A stretch of 64,000 nucleotides of DNA from Flavobacteriaceae bacterium Ap0902 (GTDB lineage Bacteria > Bacteroidota > Bacteroidia > Flavobacteriales > Weeksellaceae): the NCBI GenBank assembly GCA_009835005.1, contig WTFG01000002.1, positions 62,001 to 126,000 of the forward strand, given 5' to 3'. Of the stretch, positions 35,283 through 45,276 are shown in pieces. The translations under genes and the position numbers were made by a program. The notes beneath the pieces are model-generated. The model had not been told where the DNA came from and searched no databases. It worked only from the letters and a program-made list of their open reading frames with translations. Each line of letters opens with the position of its first letter. Position 1 is the stretch's first letter.

Positions 35283-35990
35283 ATGAAATACAAGCGTATT
35301 CTATTAAAACTAAGTGGTGAAGCCTTAATGGGAACCCGTTCTTATGGAATAGACCCCAAACAAATCATTAGTTATGCAGAGCAAATTAAAGATGTAGTAG
35401 ATATGGGATGTGAGGTTGCCATTGTGATTGGCGGCGGTAACATATATAGAGGTCTTTCTGGAGCGGCCAACGGGATGGATAGAGTACAAGGGGATTATAT
35501 GGGGATGTTGGCTACAGTGATTAATGGAATGGCGATACAACAAGCACTAGAAGATGTTGGATTAGAACCACGTTTACAAACGGCTATAGAAATGGAGCAA
35601 ATTGCAGAACCGTATGTTCGCAGGAGAGCCATTAGACACTTAGAAAAGAAAAGAGTTGTGATCTTTAGTGGGGGATTGGGTAATCCCTATTTTACCACAG
35701 ATTCTGCAGCAGTATTACGCGCCATAGAGATAGAGGCAGATGTAATATTAAAAGGAACTAGGGTAGATGGAATCTATACCGCAGATCCGGAAAAAGACCA
35801 ATCTGCAGAAAAATATAAGAATATCACATTTAAAGATGTTTATAATAAAGGCTTGAAGGTGATGGACATGACAGCCTTTACTTTGAGCGAGGAAAATAAA
35901 CTCCCTATTATTGTCTTTGATATGAATGTGAGAAATAATTTAAAGAAAGTAGTGTCAGGAGAGGATATAGGAACATTAGTAACTAATTAA
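35283..35990 (+). CDS. pyrH: UMP kinase
   Basis: 235 residues, full length. The amino-acid kinase fold is shown by [11 protein letters not shown] at the N-terminus, [29 protein letters not shown], and the C-terminal [17 protein letters not shown] and [10 protein letters not shown]. The hexameric enzyme phosphorylates UMP to UDP in pyrimidine synthesis. It is followed 10 bases later by frr, the near-universal pyrH-frr pair; tsf, which often precedes it, is absent here. Confidence 0.97.
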   Translation: MKYKRILLKLSGEALMGTRSYGIDPKQIISYAEQIKDVVDMGCEVAIVIGGGNIYRGLSGAANGMDRVQGDYMGMLATVINGMAIQQALEDVGLEPRLQTAIEMEQIAEPYVRRRAIRHLEKKRVVIFSGGLGNPYFTTDSAAVLRAIEIEADVILKGTRVDGIYTADPEKDQSAEKYKNITFKDVYNKGLKVMDMTAFTLSEENKLPIIVFDMNVRNNLKKVVSGEDIGTLVTN

Positions 35991-36000
35991 ATCAAAATAA

Positions 36001-36549
36001 ATGGAACCAAATAATATTGTTAAAGATACAGAAGAAGGAATGAAGGAGGCGATTGCTCACTTGGGCAAGGCATTTGCTAAAATTAGAGCAGGACGGGCCA
36101 ATCCCGCCATGGTTTCTGGTGTAATGGTAGATTACTATGGTAGTACAACGCCGCTTGCACAAGTGGCCAATGTGAGTGCGCCAGATGCTATGACACTGAA
36201 TATCCAGCCTTGGGAATCTAGTATGATTCAGCCGATAGAAAAAGCAATTTTGGAGTCTAACTTAGGTTTTAATCCTTCTAATAATGGGAATTCTGTAATT
36301 ATTAACGTTCCACCTTTAACAGAGGAGAGAAGATTAGAATTAGTGAAGCAGGCCAAAGCAGAAGTGGAAAATACTAAAATTAGTATTCGCAATTGGAGAA
36401 AGGAAGCAAATCATGAATTAAAAGAATCAGATTTGTCAGAAGATTTGCAAAAAATGATGGTGAATGATGTGCAGGAACTTACAGATAAATATGTGAAGAT
36501 GGCAGATGAACACTTTGATGTGAAAGAAGCAGAAATTATGAAAGTCTAA
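36001..36549 (+). CDS. frr: Ribosome recycling factor
   Basis: 182 residues, usual length. Domain I three-helix bundle segments are AHLGKAFAKIRAGRANPAMV and the C-terminal ELVKQAKAEVENTKISIRNWRKEAN; domain II holds PLAQVANVSAPDAMTL and IEKAILESNLGFNPSNNG. It separates ribosome subunits after termination together with EF-G. Last gene of the pyrH-frr unit, followed by a stem-loop terminator. Confidence 0.97.
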   Translation: MEPNNIVKDTEEGMKEAIAHLGKAFAKIRAGRANPAMVSGVMVDYYGSTTPLAQVANVSAPDAMTLNIQPWESSMIQPIEKAILESNLGFNPSNNGNSVIINVPPLTEERRLELVKQAKAEVENTKISIRNWRKEANHELKESDLSEDLQKMMVNDVQELTDKYVKMADEHFDVKEAEIMKV

Positions 36550-36567
36550 TCTATATTAAAATATAAG

Positions 36568-36606
36568 AAGCTTTAACCGTTTACAAATAAATGGTTAAGG
36601 CTTTAA
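36568..36606 (+). terminator. Terminator after frr
   Basis: AAGCTTTAACCGTTT (36568-36582) pairs with AAATGGTTAAGGCTT (36589-36603) with two G-U pairs, followed by TTTAATTATT. Confidence 0.75.
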
Positions 36607-36619
36607 TTATTCAAAATCA

Positions 36620-37171
36620 TTTGCGTTTAATAATAACTAACCTGATTTTTATAATATCCATTATTCATTATGCCCAAGAAACCTCATTTTCTGTCATAGA
36701 TTCTATAGCGAATATATTGTCAAAAATCATAAGTTAAACGGCTTGAAGATAATTTAAATAGAAGCAAAATAGGTTTGATGGAGAAGCCAAAGATGAATTG
36801 AATACTACGTTTTTTTTCGAGATTTATTTTTGGAGGATTAGAGATTTTTGAAACGATGAACCCAGACGAATTCAATTCAGATCAATATGCTATATGCATT
36901 ATTGAATCATACTATTCTAAAAATTAGAACCTCCCTACAGAAGTTTGCCAATGTTCAGTTAATGTATAAAGTAGTGATAGGAAATATCTCTAACAGAGAA
37001 AATCACTCCGTAGATTTTAGTAAAGTCAACCATCCATATCAAGAAATTGGATTAGAATTAAATAAATGGGTTTTCAATATATTGGGTATAGGATTTTATT
37101 ATAGATTTGGAAGTTACCATGCAGGAAGCTTCAGGGATGATTTTGCTGTGAAAGACACACTAAATCTTTAA
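36620..37171 (+). pseudogene. Remnant of a DUF5686/carboxypeptidase-like outer-membrane protein
   Basis: A hydrophobic leader ending IIHYAQETSFSVIDSIANIL is followed by a stop (TAA, 36734-36736) and frameshifted sequence; from 36887 a frame reads VQLMYKVVIGNISNREN, then YQEIGLELNKWVFN and GIGFYYRFGSYHAG, the typical last strands of DUF5686 proteins. About 180 codons remain of a family usually over 800 residues, so most was deleted. It fills the gap between frr and the transporter; no intact gene is present there. Confidence 0.6.
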
Positions 37172-37182
37172 ATTCAAATTTT

Positions 37183-39531
37183 ATGTGGAAGAAAATAGCA
37201 TCATTAATATTGCGCAATCGGGTAGGCATTCTCATTGGTCTGATTACATTTATGCTGGTTTGTTTGGTTTGCATATTTACCTGGGGCGTTAGATTTACGA
37301 CTTCCAATGCACAATTGCTCCCTTCCTCTGATCCTGTGATGCAAGATTTTAATCATTTTCAAGAAACTTTTGGGAGTGAAGCTAATATGATAGTGATTGG
37401 CTATGAGGATGAGCGTATGGGTCAAGTAGAAAATTTAATGCAATGGGAAGACTTGCTTAAAGACATTCAAGAAATTCCAGGCATAGAGGGAATTTTCTCT
37501 ATGAATGAAGCTAAAAAATTGGTTAGAGATACCATGAATGGTGGCTTTAAAATAGAGAATATCATTTCTGAATCACAACAGACGGATTGGAATTTAATGC
37601 GGAATGAAATTCGGAAGTTCCCTTTCTATGAATCTTTATTATTTAATAAAGACAATGAGGCTATGCAAGTTGTGGTGTATATGGATCCAGGCATTATAGA
37701 TTCAGAAGAGCGGGTGAAGGATGTAGTTAAGATAAATGATATGGTAAATCAATTCATAAAAGATACTGGGATATCCTTGTATCTATCTGGAATGCCTGTC
37801 ATTAGAACCATGAACTCCCAACAAGTAAAAGGTGAAACAATTACCTTTATTTTAGCATCTCTGGGTGTTACCTGTCTTATATTCTTTTTATTCTTCAGGT
37901 CGTTTAGAGCAACTTTTGTCGCTGTTTCTGTAGTTTTAAGTGCGGTAATATTATGTTTTGCGATGCTTAGTGTATTTGATTATGAGATTACATTGTTAAC
38001 GGCTTTGGTTCCTCCACTTCTCATTGTGATCGGAATCCCTAATTGTATTTATTTATTGAATAAATATCAGGCAGAATATAAAATGCACCGCAATAAGATT
38101 AAAGCTTTGCAACGAATGATTATGCATGTTGGTAATCCAGCAATGCTCACCAATTTAACAACTGCTTTTGGTTTTTTCACATTTGTATTTACAGAAAGTT
38201 CTACCCTTAGAGAATTTGGTACCATCGCGTCTCTTAATATCATTGGAATCTTTATATTTTCTTTTCTTTTAATACCCACCTTATATAGTTATTTTCCAGC
38301 TCCCAAAAAGAGACATTTAAGCCATCACCAGACCAATTGGACGAATACCATTTTAAACGGCATGGAGAACTTGGTGTTGCATCATAGGAGATGGGTTTAT
38401 GTATCTGCTGGTCTTATCTTAGTGTTTTCTATTATTGGTATTTCCCAAATGACGACCAGTGGTAACCTTCTAGATGATATGTCTAAAAAAGCTAAATTTT
38501 ATAGAGATATTAGCTTCTTTGACAATGAATTTGGAGGCGTATTGCCCTTAGAAGTAGTCATTGATACCAAGAGATCCAATGGTGTTACCTCGCTTTCTAC
38601 TTTAAATAAGATGGATGAAGTGAGTAGTTATATAGATTCTTTGGATTTATCTTCTAAACCTATCGCCGTGAGTGAATTGGTTAAATTTGCAAAGCAAGGC
38701 TATTATGGGAGTGATCCAGACTTTTATGAACTTCCAACAAATCAAGAACGGGCATTTATTTTAAATGAAATTCAACAGACCCAAGGGGATGCTAATCTAA
38801 TTGGTAATTATGTGGATTCTACGGGGAGCATTGCTAGAATGACAACACTTCTCAAAAACCTAGAAAGCAAGGATATGGAAAACGTCATTGCGCATATCAA
38901 TACCAGATTAAGGGAAGTTTTCCCAGAAGAACAATACGATTCTTATGTCACAGGAATGGCGTATGTATTTATGAAAGGAACCACTTATTTAACCAAAAAC
39001 TTACTATTGTCATTGTCCTTAGCAGTTTTTTTAATTGCTATATTCATGGCTATCATGTTCCGTTCACCGCAAATGATTTTAATTGCTTTAATCCCCAATT
39101 TTTTACCTCTACTTACAACGGCTGGGGTTATGGGATACATAGGAATCCCTATCAAACCATCCACCATTTTGGTATTTAGTATTGCTTTTGGTATTGCCGT
39201 GGATGATACCATTCACTTCTTGGCTAAATATAGACAGGATCTCAATCTATTCCATGGCAATATATCCAAAGCTGTAGAATACTCTATCCAAGAAGTCGGG
39301 AACAGTATGTTCTATACCTCCGTTGTATTATTTGCTGGCTTTTCTGTATTTATGTTCTCCGGTTTTATGGGCATTGTAGCGCTAGGTGGCTTGATTTCTT
39401 TTACATTACTGGTGGCTATGTTGAGTAATCTAATTCTATTACCATCCTTGCTTTTATCTTATAATAGTTTAACTACCAAAAGATTCAAGAATCCAGATGT
39501 GGATTTCTTTGATGAATCAGAAGAGAATTAA
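37183..39531 (+). CDS. MMPL/RND superfamily transporter
   Basis: 782 residues with the duplicated RND plan: helix 1, a large periplasmic loop (about 40-215), helices 2-6 including LTALVPPLLIVIGIPNCIYLL, a second half with helix 7, loop, and helices 8-12 containing IPIKPSTILVFSIAFGIAVDDTIHFLAKYR with the conserved Asp pair. The flavobacterial members are annotated as predicted exporters; related proteins move lipids or hopanoids. It stands alone, with no membrane-fusion partner adjacent, so it probably works without an outer-membrane channel. Confidence 0.92.
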   Translation: MWKKIASLILRNRVGILIGLITFMLVCLVCIFTWGVRFTTSNAQLLPSSDPVMQDFNHFQETFGSEANMIVIGYEDERMGQVENLMQWEDLLKDIQEIPGIEGIFSMNEAKKLVRDTMNGGFKIENIISESQQTDWNLMRNEIRKFPFYESLLFNKDNEAMQVVVYMDPGIIDSEERVKDVVKINDMVNQFIKDTGISLYLSGMPVIRTMNSQQVKGETITFILASLGVTCLIFFLFFRSFRATFVAVSVVLSAVILCFAMLSVFDYEITLLTALVPPLLIVIGIPNCIYLLNKYQAEYKMHRNKIKALQRMIMHVGNPAMLTNLTTAFGFFTFVFTESSTLREFGTIASLNIIGIFIFSFLLIPTLYSYFPAPKKRHLSHHQTNWTNTILNGMENLVLHHRRWVYVSAGLILVFSIIGISQMTTSGNLLDDMSKKAKFYRDISFFDNEFGGVLPLEVVIDTKRSNGVTSLSTLNKMDEVSSYIDSLDLSSKPIAVSELVKFAKQGYYGSDPDFYELPTNQERAFILNEIQQTQGDANLIGNYVDSTGSIARMTTLLKNLESKDMENVIAHINTRLREVFPEEQYDSYVTGMAYVFMKGTTYLTKNLLLSLSLAVFLIAIFMAIMFRSPQMILIALIPNFLPLLTTAGVMGYIGIPIKPSTILVFSIAFGIAVDDTIHFLAKYRQDLNLFHGNISKAVEYSIQEVGNSMFYTSVVLFAGFSVFMFSGFMGIVALGGLISFTLLVAMLSNLILLPSLLLSYNSLTTKRFKNPDVDFFDESEEN

Positions 39532-39589
39532 ATCGAATGAGACCAAACGTGTATTTTAGAAATTATAAGTAGAATTTAACTCAAGAGAA

Positions 39590-39632
39590 AAACCTTGCAA
39601 ATCAAGATCATTACTTGATTGCAAGGTTTAAA
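39590..39632. terminator. Bidirectional terminator
   Basis: AAACCTTGC-AATCAAG (39590-39606) pairs with CTTGATT-GCAAGGTTT (39614-39629) with one bulged A. It lies between the convergent transporter and M3 peptidase genes. Confidence 0.85.
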
Positions 39633-39657
39633 ATTTAAATTAAAAGGGATAAGATAG

Positions 39658-41781
39658 TTATTTCAAGCCTCTGGCTTGGATCATGTGCTCTGGAGAAGGA
39701 TCCTCCCCACGGAATGCTTTATACATTTCCTTATAATCCATTGTGTTACCTTTAGATAAAATCATTTCTCTATATCTATCTCCAAGTTCACGTTTGAGGC
39801 CACCATTTTCATCAAACCAAGCCCCCGTATCCGCAGCAAGCATTTCTGTCCACAGATAAGAATAGTATCCCGCAGCATAGCCACCACCAAAAATATGCGC
39901 AAAATAACTAGAACGATACCTTGGAGGAATATGGGCATCCCAAAGATTATCCTTGGTCAACGCAGATTTCTCAAATGCATTTGGATCGCTAATCTGATTA
40001 GCCTCTGCAACAGATTTATCATGCCAGTTCATATCCAAATCCGCAGCGCCCATTACCTCTGTCAGGCTAAAACCTTGGTTAAAAGTAGACGCATTTTTAA
40101 TCTTACGAATCAATTCCTGCGGAATCGTTTCACCTGTTTTATAATGCCTCGCATAATTAGATAAAACCTCTTGTTCCAGTGCCCAATGTTCATTGGCTTG
40201 AGAAGGATACTCTACAAAATCTCTTGCCACCGCTGTCCCAGAAAGCGTAGGGTATTTTTGATCTGCAAACAAACCATGCAACGCATGTCCAAACTCATGG
40301 AACATAGTCTCTACATCATCATAAGAAATCAAAGCAGGCTGTCCAGCAGCAGGTTTTTGATAATTACACACATTATAGATAACAGGTTTGGTATCATATA
40401 AATGGGATTGCGTCACAAAATTACTCATCCAGGCACCACCACGTTTGCTTTCCCTTGCAAAATAATCCCCATAAAACAACGCTAATGGAGAACCATCCTT
40501 GTCAAAAACCTCATATACCACTACATCTGGGTGATACGTCGGGATATCCTTTCTTTCCTTGAATGTAATCCCATATAATTTAGTTGCAGCATAGAAAACG
40601 CCATCCTCTAACACACGATTAATCTCAAAATAAGGCTTAATCTGGCTTTCATCCAAATCATATTTAGCCTTTCTCACTTTCTCTGCATAATAAGACCAAT
40701 CCCACGGTTGTAGATCACCCTTAATACCATCTTTTTCCATCATAGCCACAATGTCAGCAGCCTCTGCCGCACCCTTTTCTCTGGTGGCAGGAATCATTCC
40801 AGCAAAAAATTCATTCACCGTTTCTGGTGTTTTCACCATTGTATTCACAAGACTCCATTGCGCATAATTATCAAAACCAAGAAGCGCCGCCTTTTGAGCA
40901 CGCAATTGCGCAATCCTCACGATGAGGTCATTCGTGTTATGAGCACCACCATTGGTTCTATTCCAAGAAGTTTCAAAAATTTGTTGTCTTAACTCCCTAT
41001 TTTCCAGCGAACTCAATAGCGGCTGTTGTGTCGTATTCAAAATAGAAATGGTGTAAGTACCATCCTCATTCTTCAAAGCCTCCATTTCATTTTCAGACAA
41101 TCCTTTTAATTTAGACTTATCCTTGATGATGATTTTAGAAGCATTATTTGCTTTTAACAACGTTTGATTAAAAGACGTTTGTAGTTCTGCCAATTGGCTA
41201 TTCATAGCCTTGAGTTCCGTTTTTTGTGCCTCCGTCAAGTTTGCACCCGCCTGGATAAAACTCTTATAATACTCCTCCGTTAACTTTAAATCCTCTCCCT
41301 GTAATTGATTTCTATTCTCATAAACCGTCTTTACTCTTTTAAAAAGCGCATCATTCAAATAAATATTATCATAATGCTCAGAACTCAAAGGCGCCAATTT
41401 CTCCTGTGCATCTTTCAAAACATCATTGGTGTGTGCACTTGTCATCGCGTAGAAAACATTGCCCACCTGGTCCATTTCCTTTCCAGATTTCTCCAGTGCC
41501 AATACCGTATTTTCAAAAGTTGGTTCTTCGCTTTGCGCAGCAATCTCATTCACTCGCGTAGTTTGCAAACGCATAGCCTCCCTCATAGCAGGCAAATAAT
41601 CCTCATCCTTAATTTGCTTAAAATCAGGGGCTCCGTATGGCAATTTGCTTTCTACCAGCAGAGTATTATCCGTTTGTGGCAGCTGCTGTGTAGTCGTACT
41701 TTCGTTCTTTACCATAGTTTTTGGCGTGTTACAAGACATCATTAGCCCAAGCAATGATGCAGAAATAATTATTTTTCTCAT
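39658..41781 (-). CDS. dcp: M3 family peptidyl-dipeptidase (Dcp-like) lipoprotein
   Basis: 707 residues. Lipobox MMSC (Cys17) predicts a lipoprotein, unlike cytoplasmic E. coli Dcp. The zinc motif is MFHEFGHALHGLFAD (HExxH) with the third ligand Glu in the FSLTEVMGAADLDMNW region. Other signatures: YAQWSLVNTMVKTPETV, ARESKRGGAWMSNFV and FAHIFGGGYAAGYYSYLW. The enzyme cuts dipeptides from the C-terminus of oligopeptides in the periplasm and complements the S46 peptidase earlier in the window. Confidence 0.95.
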   Translation of the reverse strand: MRKIIISASLLGLMMSCNTPKTMVKNESTTTQQLPQTDNTLLVESKLPYGAPDFKQIKDEDYLPAMREAMRLQTTRVNEIAAQSEEPTFENTVLALEKSGKEMDQVGNVFYAMTSAHTNDVLKDAQEKLAPLSSEHYDNIYLNDALFKRVKTVYENRNQLQGEDLKLTEEYYKSFIQAGANLTEAQKTELKAMNSQLAELQTSFNQTLLKANNASKIIIKDKSKLKGLSENEMEALKNEDGTYTISILNTTQQPLLSSLENRELRQQIFETSWNRTNGGAHNTNDLIVRIAQLRAQKAALLGFDNYAQWSLVNTMVKTPETVNEFFAGMIPATREKGAAEAADIVAMMEKDGIKGDLQPWDWSYYAEKVRKAKYDLDESQIKPYFEINRVLEDGVFYAATKLYGITFKERKDIPTYHPDVVVYEVFDKDGSPLALFYGDYFARESKRGGAWMSNFVTQSHLYDTKPVIYNVCNYQKPAAGQPALISYDDVETMFHEFGHALHGLFADQKYPTLSGTAVARDFVEYPSQANEHWALEQEVLSNYARHYKTGETIPQELIRKIKNASTFNQGFSLTEVMGAADLDMNWHDKSVAEANQISDPNAFEKSALTKDNLWDAHIPPRYRSSYFAHIFGGGYAAGYYSYLWTEMLAADTGAWFDENGGLKRELGDRYREMILSKGNTMDYKEMYKAFRGEDPSPEHMIQARGLK

Positions 41782-41901
41782 TGATACGTTTTAATTATAA
41801 TCAAAATTAATGTACAATTTTAAATATAAGCATAATTTTTAAGTATTCAGAAATAAGACACGAAATTAATACATTCAAGAATCTAATAGTTTAAAATATG
41901 A

Positions 41902-42053
41902 GGGCGATTCAACGGGCTATCCATTCCAATTCCGCAGGAATCTGCTTATAAATAATAGGGCTATAAAGAGCTTCCATTCGGTCGCTTTTACAGCCCTTTA
42001 TTTATTTTCGCATCTTCCCTTACGGGATTTCCATTGCTATCCCTATCGCTGGG
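41902..42053. repeat. Dispersed repeat block A, copy 2
   Basis: About 150 bases nearly identical to 26867-27018, with scattered substitutions. In this copy the hairpin arm reads AGGGCTATAAA (41957-41967), giving one mismatch with the TTTACAGCCCT arm. The flanking 41782-41901 shows nothing recognisable. Confidence 0.85.
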
Positions 42054-42098
42054 GTGGTTTAAGGTTTATGGTTGAGGGTTGATAGTTTATGGTTTTGG
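42054..42098. repeat. Short GGTTTA/GGTTGA low-complexity tract
   Basis: About 45 bases of GGTTTAAGGTTTATGGTTGA type, the shorter counterpart of 27019-27130, again directly after block A. Confidence 0.75.
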
Positions 42099-42206
42099 TA
42101 GCAAGTCTTGTGTCTTTTCTCTTTCTTCTAGTCTCTTTCCTCTAAAAGGTGAGACCCTGAACAGATTTCAGGGTGACAGCGTGAAAAACTGGATGCTGGA
42201 TTAATA
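42099..42206. repeat. Dispersed repeat block B, copy 2, with CCTGAA/TTCAGG palindrome
   Basis: Matches 27539-27630, with CCCTGAA (42155-42161), TTCAGGG (42167-42173) and the trailing TGACAGCG. The 42207-42333 stretch after it has a partial reiteration of the AAGTCTTTTCTCTTTC element and no gene. Confidence 0.8.
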
Positions 42207-42333
42207 ATAAGTAGCAAGTCATAAGTATCTAGTCTCAAGTCTTTTCTCTTTCTTCATTCCTTTTAAAAATGAGACATGGAAAGAATATATGTCAATATAA
42301 GCTATTGCTTATTCATGCTGCTGTGGGTTATAT

Positions 42334-42771
42334 TTATAATTTTATCCTATCTATAGATTTACAATCACGTTCTTCTCCTGTGAAATAAATTGTTTCAATT
42401 ATTAATTGACATTTTTCTAAGTCAAAACGGGTATTAACTTCTTGCAAATATTCTACGTAATCTGAATAATGAAGTAATATGGAATCTCCCTTCGTTTGAT
42501 TTTCTATCAAAAGCCAAACTAGATTTTCATTATCCTTAAAGTCTAGTACCGTTGTATATTTTGTATCATTTATCTGTACGGTTTCAAGAGATATAATACT
42601 ATCTTTTTTTAATGATGCAAATTTTGCAATTTCTTTTTTATAATTAACTGTTCTATTCATCATGTTTAGAGGGCAATCTCTACTATTTTCAACCATAATA
42701 TTCTTGGGTTTGCCAAATCCAAAAATAAATAATATGTTGAATAGAATAATGTACTTCATCATGTTTTTCAC
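42334..42771 (-). CDS. Hypothetical exported protein
   Basis: 145 residues. The N-terminus (MKYIILFNILFIFGFG after two possible Met codons) is a likely signal peptide or membrane anchor; the remainder is polar with three Cys (CPLN, KCQLII, RDCKS) that could form disulfides in the periplasm. It matches no family I can name. It sits beside the dispersed repeat cluster and 28 bases after the flavin oxidoreductase stop codon, in the same direction, but function linkage is doubtful. Gene-like by length and codon pattern. Confidence 0.55.
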   Translation of the reverse strand: MKNMMKYIILFNILFIFGFGKPKNIMVENSRDCPLNMMNRTVNYKKEIAKFASLKKDSIISLETVQINDTKYTTVLDFKDNENLVWLLIENQTKGDSILLHYSDYVEYLQEVNTRFDLEKCQLIIETIYFTGEERDCKSIDRIKL

Positions 42772-42799
42772 AACCTATATTCACGTCCTAATTTATGCC

Positions 42800-43936
42800 T
42801 CAGTCATTTTTCAATGGTAACCAACCTTTTCTTGCCGTAATTGCTACCCAAAGCGGTGTTGGAATATTTAATTCTTTTTGTTTTAATACATCTAGCTCCG
42901 TTTCGATGTCTTCTACTGCATCGTCTTTAATTTTGTTAAGCCATTGTGGGTCCATCAAAAGTTCTCTGCCTAAAGCAATCAATGGAACACCTGCATCCAA
43001 AGCTTTTTCTGCCTCCTCTGGCGTCTGGATGTTTCCTACGCCGATCACAGGAATTTGATTTCCCACTTTTTCTGCTATAAGCAACACACGGGATTGATCA
43101 TCTGCCTCATTCCTCATAGAGCCTGACCAAAAATCTCTGACAGAGATATGCAAATAATCCATAGGCTTTTTAGCAAGCGCTTGTACAAATTGTAGCGTAT
43201 CTTCCATGGTGATTCCTGGGCTTTCGATTTCTTCTGGAGAAATACGATATCCTACTAAAAATGGTATTGATGCTTTAGAGGCCTCCTTGGTCACCGCATC
43301 AACTACCGCTAATGGAAATTTCATTCTTTTCTCTAAAGTTCCTCCCCATTGGTCATCTCGTTGATTAGAATGTGGAGAGAAAAATTGTTGTATTAAATAG
43401 GTATTAGCACCATGTATTTCTACCCCATCAAATCCTGCCTCGATAGCTCTGCGAGTAGCCTCACCAAAAGCATGGATAGCCTCCTCAATCTCTTCTAGCG
43501 TCATTTCTCTAGGTGTCACAGCCCCTTCTCTTTCTGATGCTACTGCACTCGCACTTACAGGTTGTCTATTTTCTAATTCCGCTGGTGGTGACATACGCCC
43601 CCCATGTTGAATTTGTAGAATGGCTTTATTTCCTTTCTCTTTTAAAACACGGGCTATTCGTTTTAGACTAGGTATCATATTGTCATTGTCAGCGCCAATT
43701 TGACCATGAAAACTTTTACCTTGTTTCAAGACATAAGCACATGCCGTAACTAACAAGCCTGCAGACTCATTGCGTTCTCTATAATACGCTATTTCTGCAT
43801 CGGTCGTGGTACCATCATTATTCCCAGATAGGGTAGTCATCGGTGCTAATACTACACGATTCGGCAACTGTATGCCAGAAACAGGAAACGTAAATGGAGA
43901 TAATAGTTTGTGGTATTTAGAATTCATATTTTTCAA
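42800..43936 (-). CDS. NADH:flavin oxidoreductase, Old Yellow Enzyme family
   Basis: 378 residues; the start may be the third Met (43927, MNSKYHK). TIM-barrel FMN enzyme signatures: LPNRVVLAPMTT, ILQIQHGGRMSPP, the FDGVEIHGANTYLIQQFFSPHSN segment with the catalytic His-Asn pair, RDDQWGGTLEKR, and VIGVGNIQTPEEAEKAL phosphate-binding end. OYE enzymes reduce activated alkenes or nitro compounds with NAD(P)H. Its upstream neighbour is a quinone-oxidoreductase-like enzyme 19 bases away, so both probably handle reactive electrophiles. Confidence 0.93.
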   Translation of the reverse strand: MKNMNSKYHKLLSPFTFPVSGIQLPNRVVLAPMTTLSGNNDGTTTDAEIAYYRERNESAGLLVTACAYVLKQGKSFHGQIGADNDNMIPSLKRIARVLKEKGNKAILQIQHGGRMSPPAELENRQPVSASAVASEREGAVTPREMTLEEIEEAIHAFGEATRRAIEAGFDGVEIHGANTYLIQQFFSPHSNQRDDQWGGTLEKRMKFPLAVVDAVTKEASKASIPFLVGYRISPEEIESPGITMEDTLQFVQALAKKPMDYLHISVRDFWSGSMRNEADDQSRVLLIAEKVGNQIPVIGVGNIQTPEEAEKALDAGVPLIALGRELLMDPQWLNKIKDDAVEDIETELDVLKQKELNIPTPLWVAITARKGWLPLKND

Positions 43937-43955
43937 TTCAAAATTAATAATTGGA

Positions 43956-44951
43956 TTAAGCTTTTACAATCATTTTGCCTTTATTCTTTCCATCAAAAAG
44001 CCCTATAAAAGCTTCTGGAACTTGATTAAAACCTTCTAAAACAGTTTCTGTATAGCTCAATTTACCTTCTTTTAACCATGTTGCAAGTTGTTTTACCCCT
44101 TCAGGAAATTGATCAGCATAGTTGCCTACTAAAAAACCTTGCATCAAAGCACTTTTTTTAATCAAAAATTGTTCTACCCTAGGTCCCATAGGAATGCTCG
44201 TTTCATTATACGTGGATATAGCACCACAAACAATTACTCTACTAAATCGGTTCATTTGGGCATGTACATGATCAGAAATAGAGCCACCCACATTATCAAA
44301 ATAGATATCCACGCCATCTGGTGTGGCAGATGCTATATCTTTCGCCATATCGGTGCTTTCATTATAGTTAATGCCTGCATCAAAACCAAATTTAGATTTT
44401 AGCATTTCAACTTTTTCATCCGTACCTGCAATTCCAACCACACGACAGCCCAATAGCTTACCTATTTGCCCAACCACACTTCCTACAGCACCAGCAGCAC
44501 CAGAAACTACTAGGGTTTCACCTTTTTTTGGCCTACCGATTTCTGTAAGGCCAAAATATGCTGTTAAGCCTGTCATGCCCAAAATGCCTAGATAAGCTGA
44601 TAAAGGGGCAAGAGAAGGGTCAACTTTTAATAAATTATCACCATTTGAGGCTTGATATTGTTTCCATTCTAAATTTCCAGAGATGTAATCTCCTTTTTGA
44701 TAAGATTCATTTTTTGATTCAATCACTTCTGCTATTATGCCAGAAGATATAGGTTCATTCAATTGAAAAGGCTTCACATAAGAATCAGCATCTTTCATTC
44801 GTCCTCTTAAATAAGGATCTACAGAAATATATTTAGTTTCAAGAAGAATCTCCCCTTCCTTGATTGTTGGTTTTTCCATATTCGTAAACTCAAAATCAGA
44901 AATTTCAGGCTTCCCCTCGGGGCGGTTCTTTAATAAAATAGTTTTATTCAT
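43956..44951 (-). CDS. NADP-dependent oxidoreductase, CurA/leukotriene B4 dehydrogenase-like MDR
   Basis: 331 residues. Zinc-free medium-chain reductase: substrate domain with SVDPYLRGRM near the N-terminus, NILGMTGLTAYFGL-type GILGMTGLTAYFGL, the NADP-binding VSGAAGAVGSVVGQIGKLLG, and YFDNVGGSISDHVHAQM. Related enzymes (YncB/CurA, prostaglandin reductases) reduce the double bond of alpha,beta-unsaturated carbonyls. First gene of a leftward pair with the OYE enzyme, supporting an aldehyde or enone detoxification unit; regulation is not visible. Confidence 0.93.
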   Translation of the reverse strand: MNKTILLKNRPEGKPEISDFEFTNMEKPTIKEGEILLETKYISVDPYLRGRMKDADSYVKPFQLNEPISSGIIAEVIESKNESYQKGDYISGNLEWKQYQASNGDNLLKVDPSLAPLSAYLGILGMTGLTAYFGLTEIGRPKKGETLVVSGAAGAVGSVVGQIGKLLGCRVVGIAGTDEKVEMLKSKFGFDAGINYNESTDMAKDIASATPDGVDIYFDNVGGSISDHVHAQMNRFSRVIVCGAISTYNETSIPMGPRVEQFLIKKSALMQGFLVGNYADQFPEGVKQLATWLKEGKLSYTETVLEGFNQVPEAFIGLFDGKNKGKMIVKA

Positions 44952-45276
44952 TTGTTGAATCTAAGAAATGTTTTTTTATTTGACTAATCTTTGAAATCAT
45001 TATTTTAAACACGCCATATAAAGGATATTTCCTCATCTGCTTTTAGATTTCAACTTAAATTAAATGAAATATCAACTATTTAGCCAGTTTTGGTTTTAAT
45101 TATGATTCTTGCTTATGTAGGGATTATACATTTAAATAACATAGAAGGGAGCGCTGATGTAGGATAACCTTCTATACCGTTAAAAAAAGCCTTACATGAG
45201 GTCAGTTTTACAGAAAACTTAAATATTGTTATTAAAATGGCAGTTGTGCATCAGCTACTCATGTTGTGGGTTTTTT
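44952..45276. other. Gap without a supported gene
   Basis: About 325 bases. A short stretch at 45101-45237 has coding-like sequence on the plus strand with stops in frame (for example LAYVGIIHLNNIEGSADVG then a stop), possibly debris of an older gene, but I cannot identify it. No promoter or repeat of note. Confidence 0.3.

Noticed and set aside
41305-41745. A 146-codon plus-strand frame within the M3 peptidase
   Set aside because: Antisense shadow of the well-supported dcp gene; composition is the complement of its codons.
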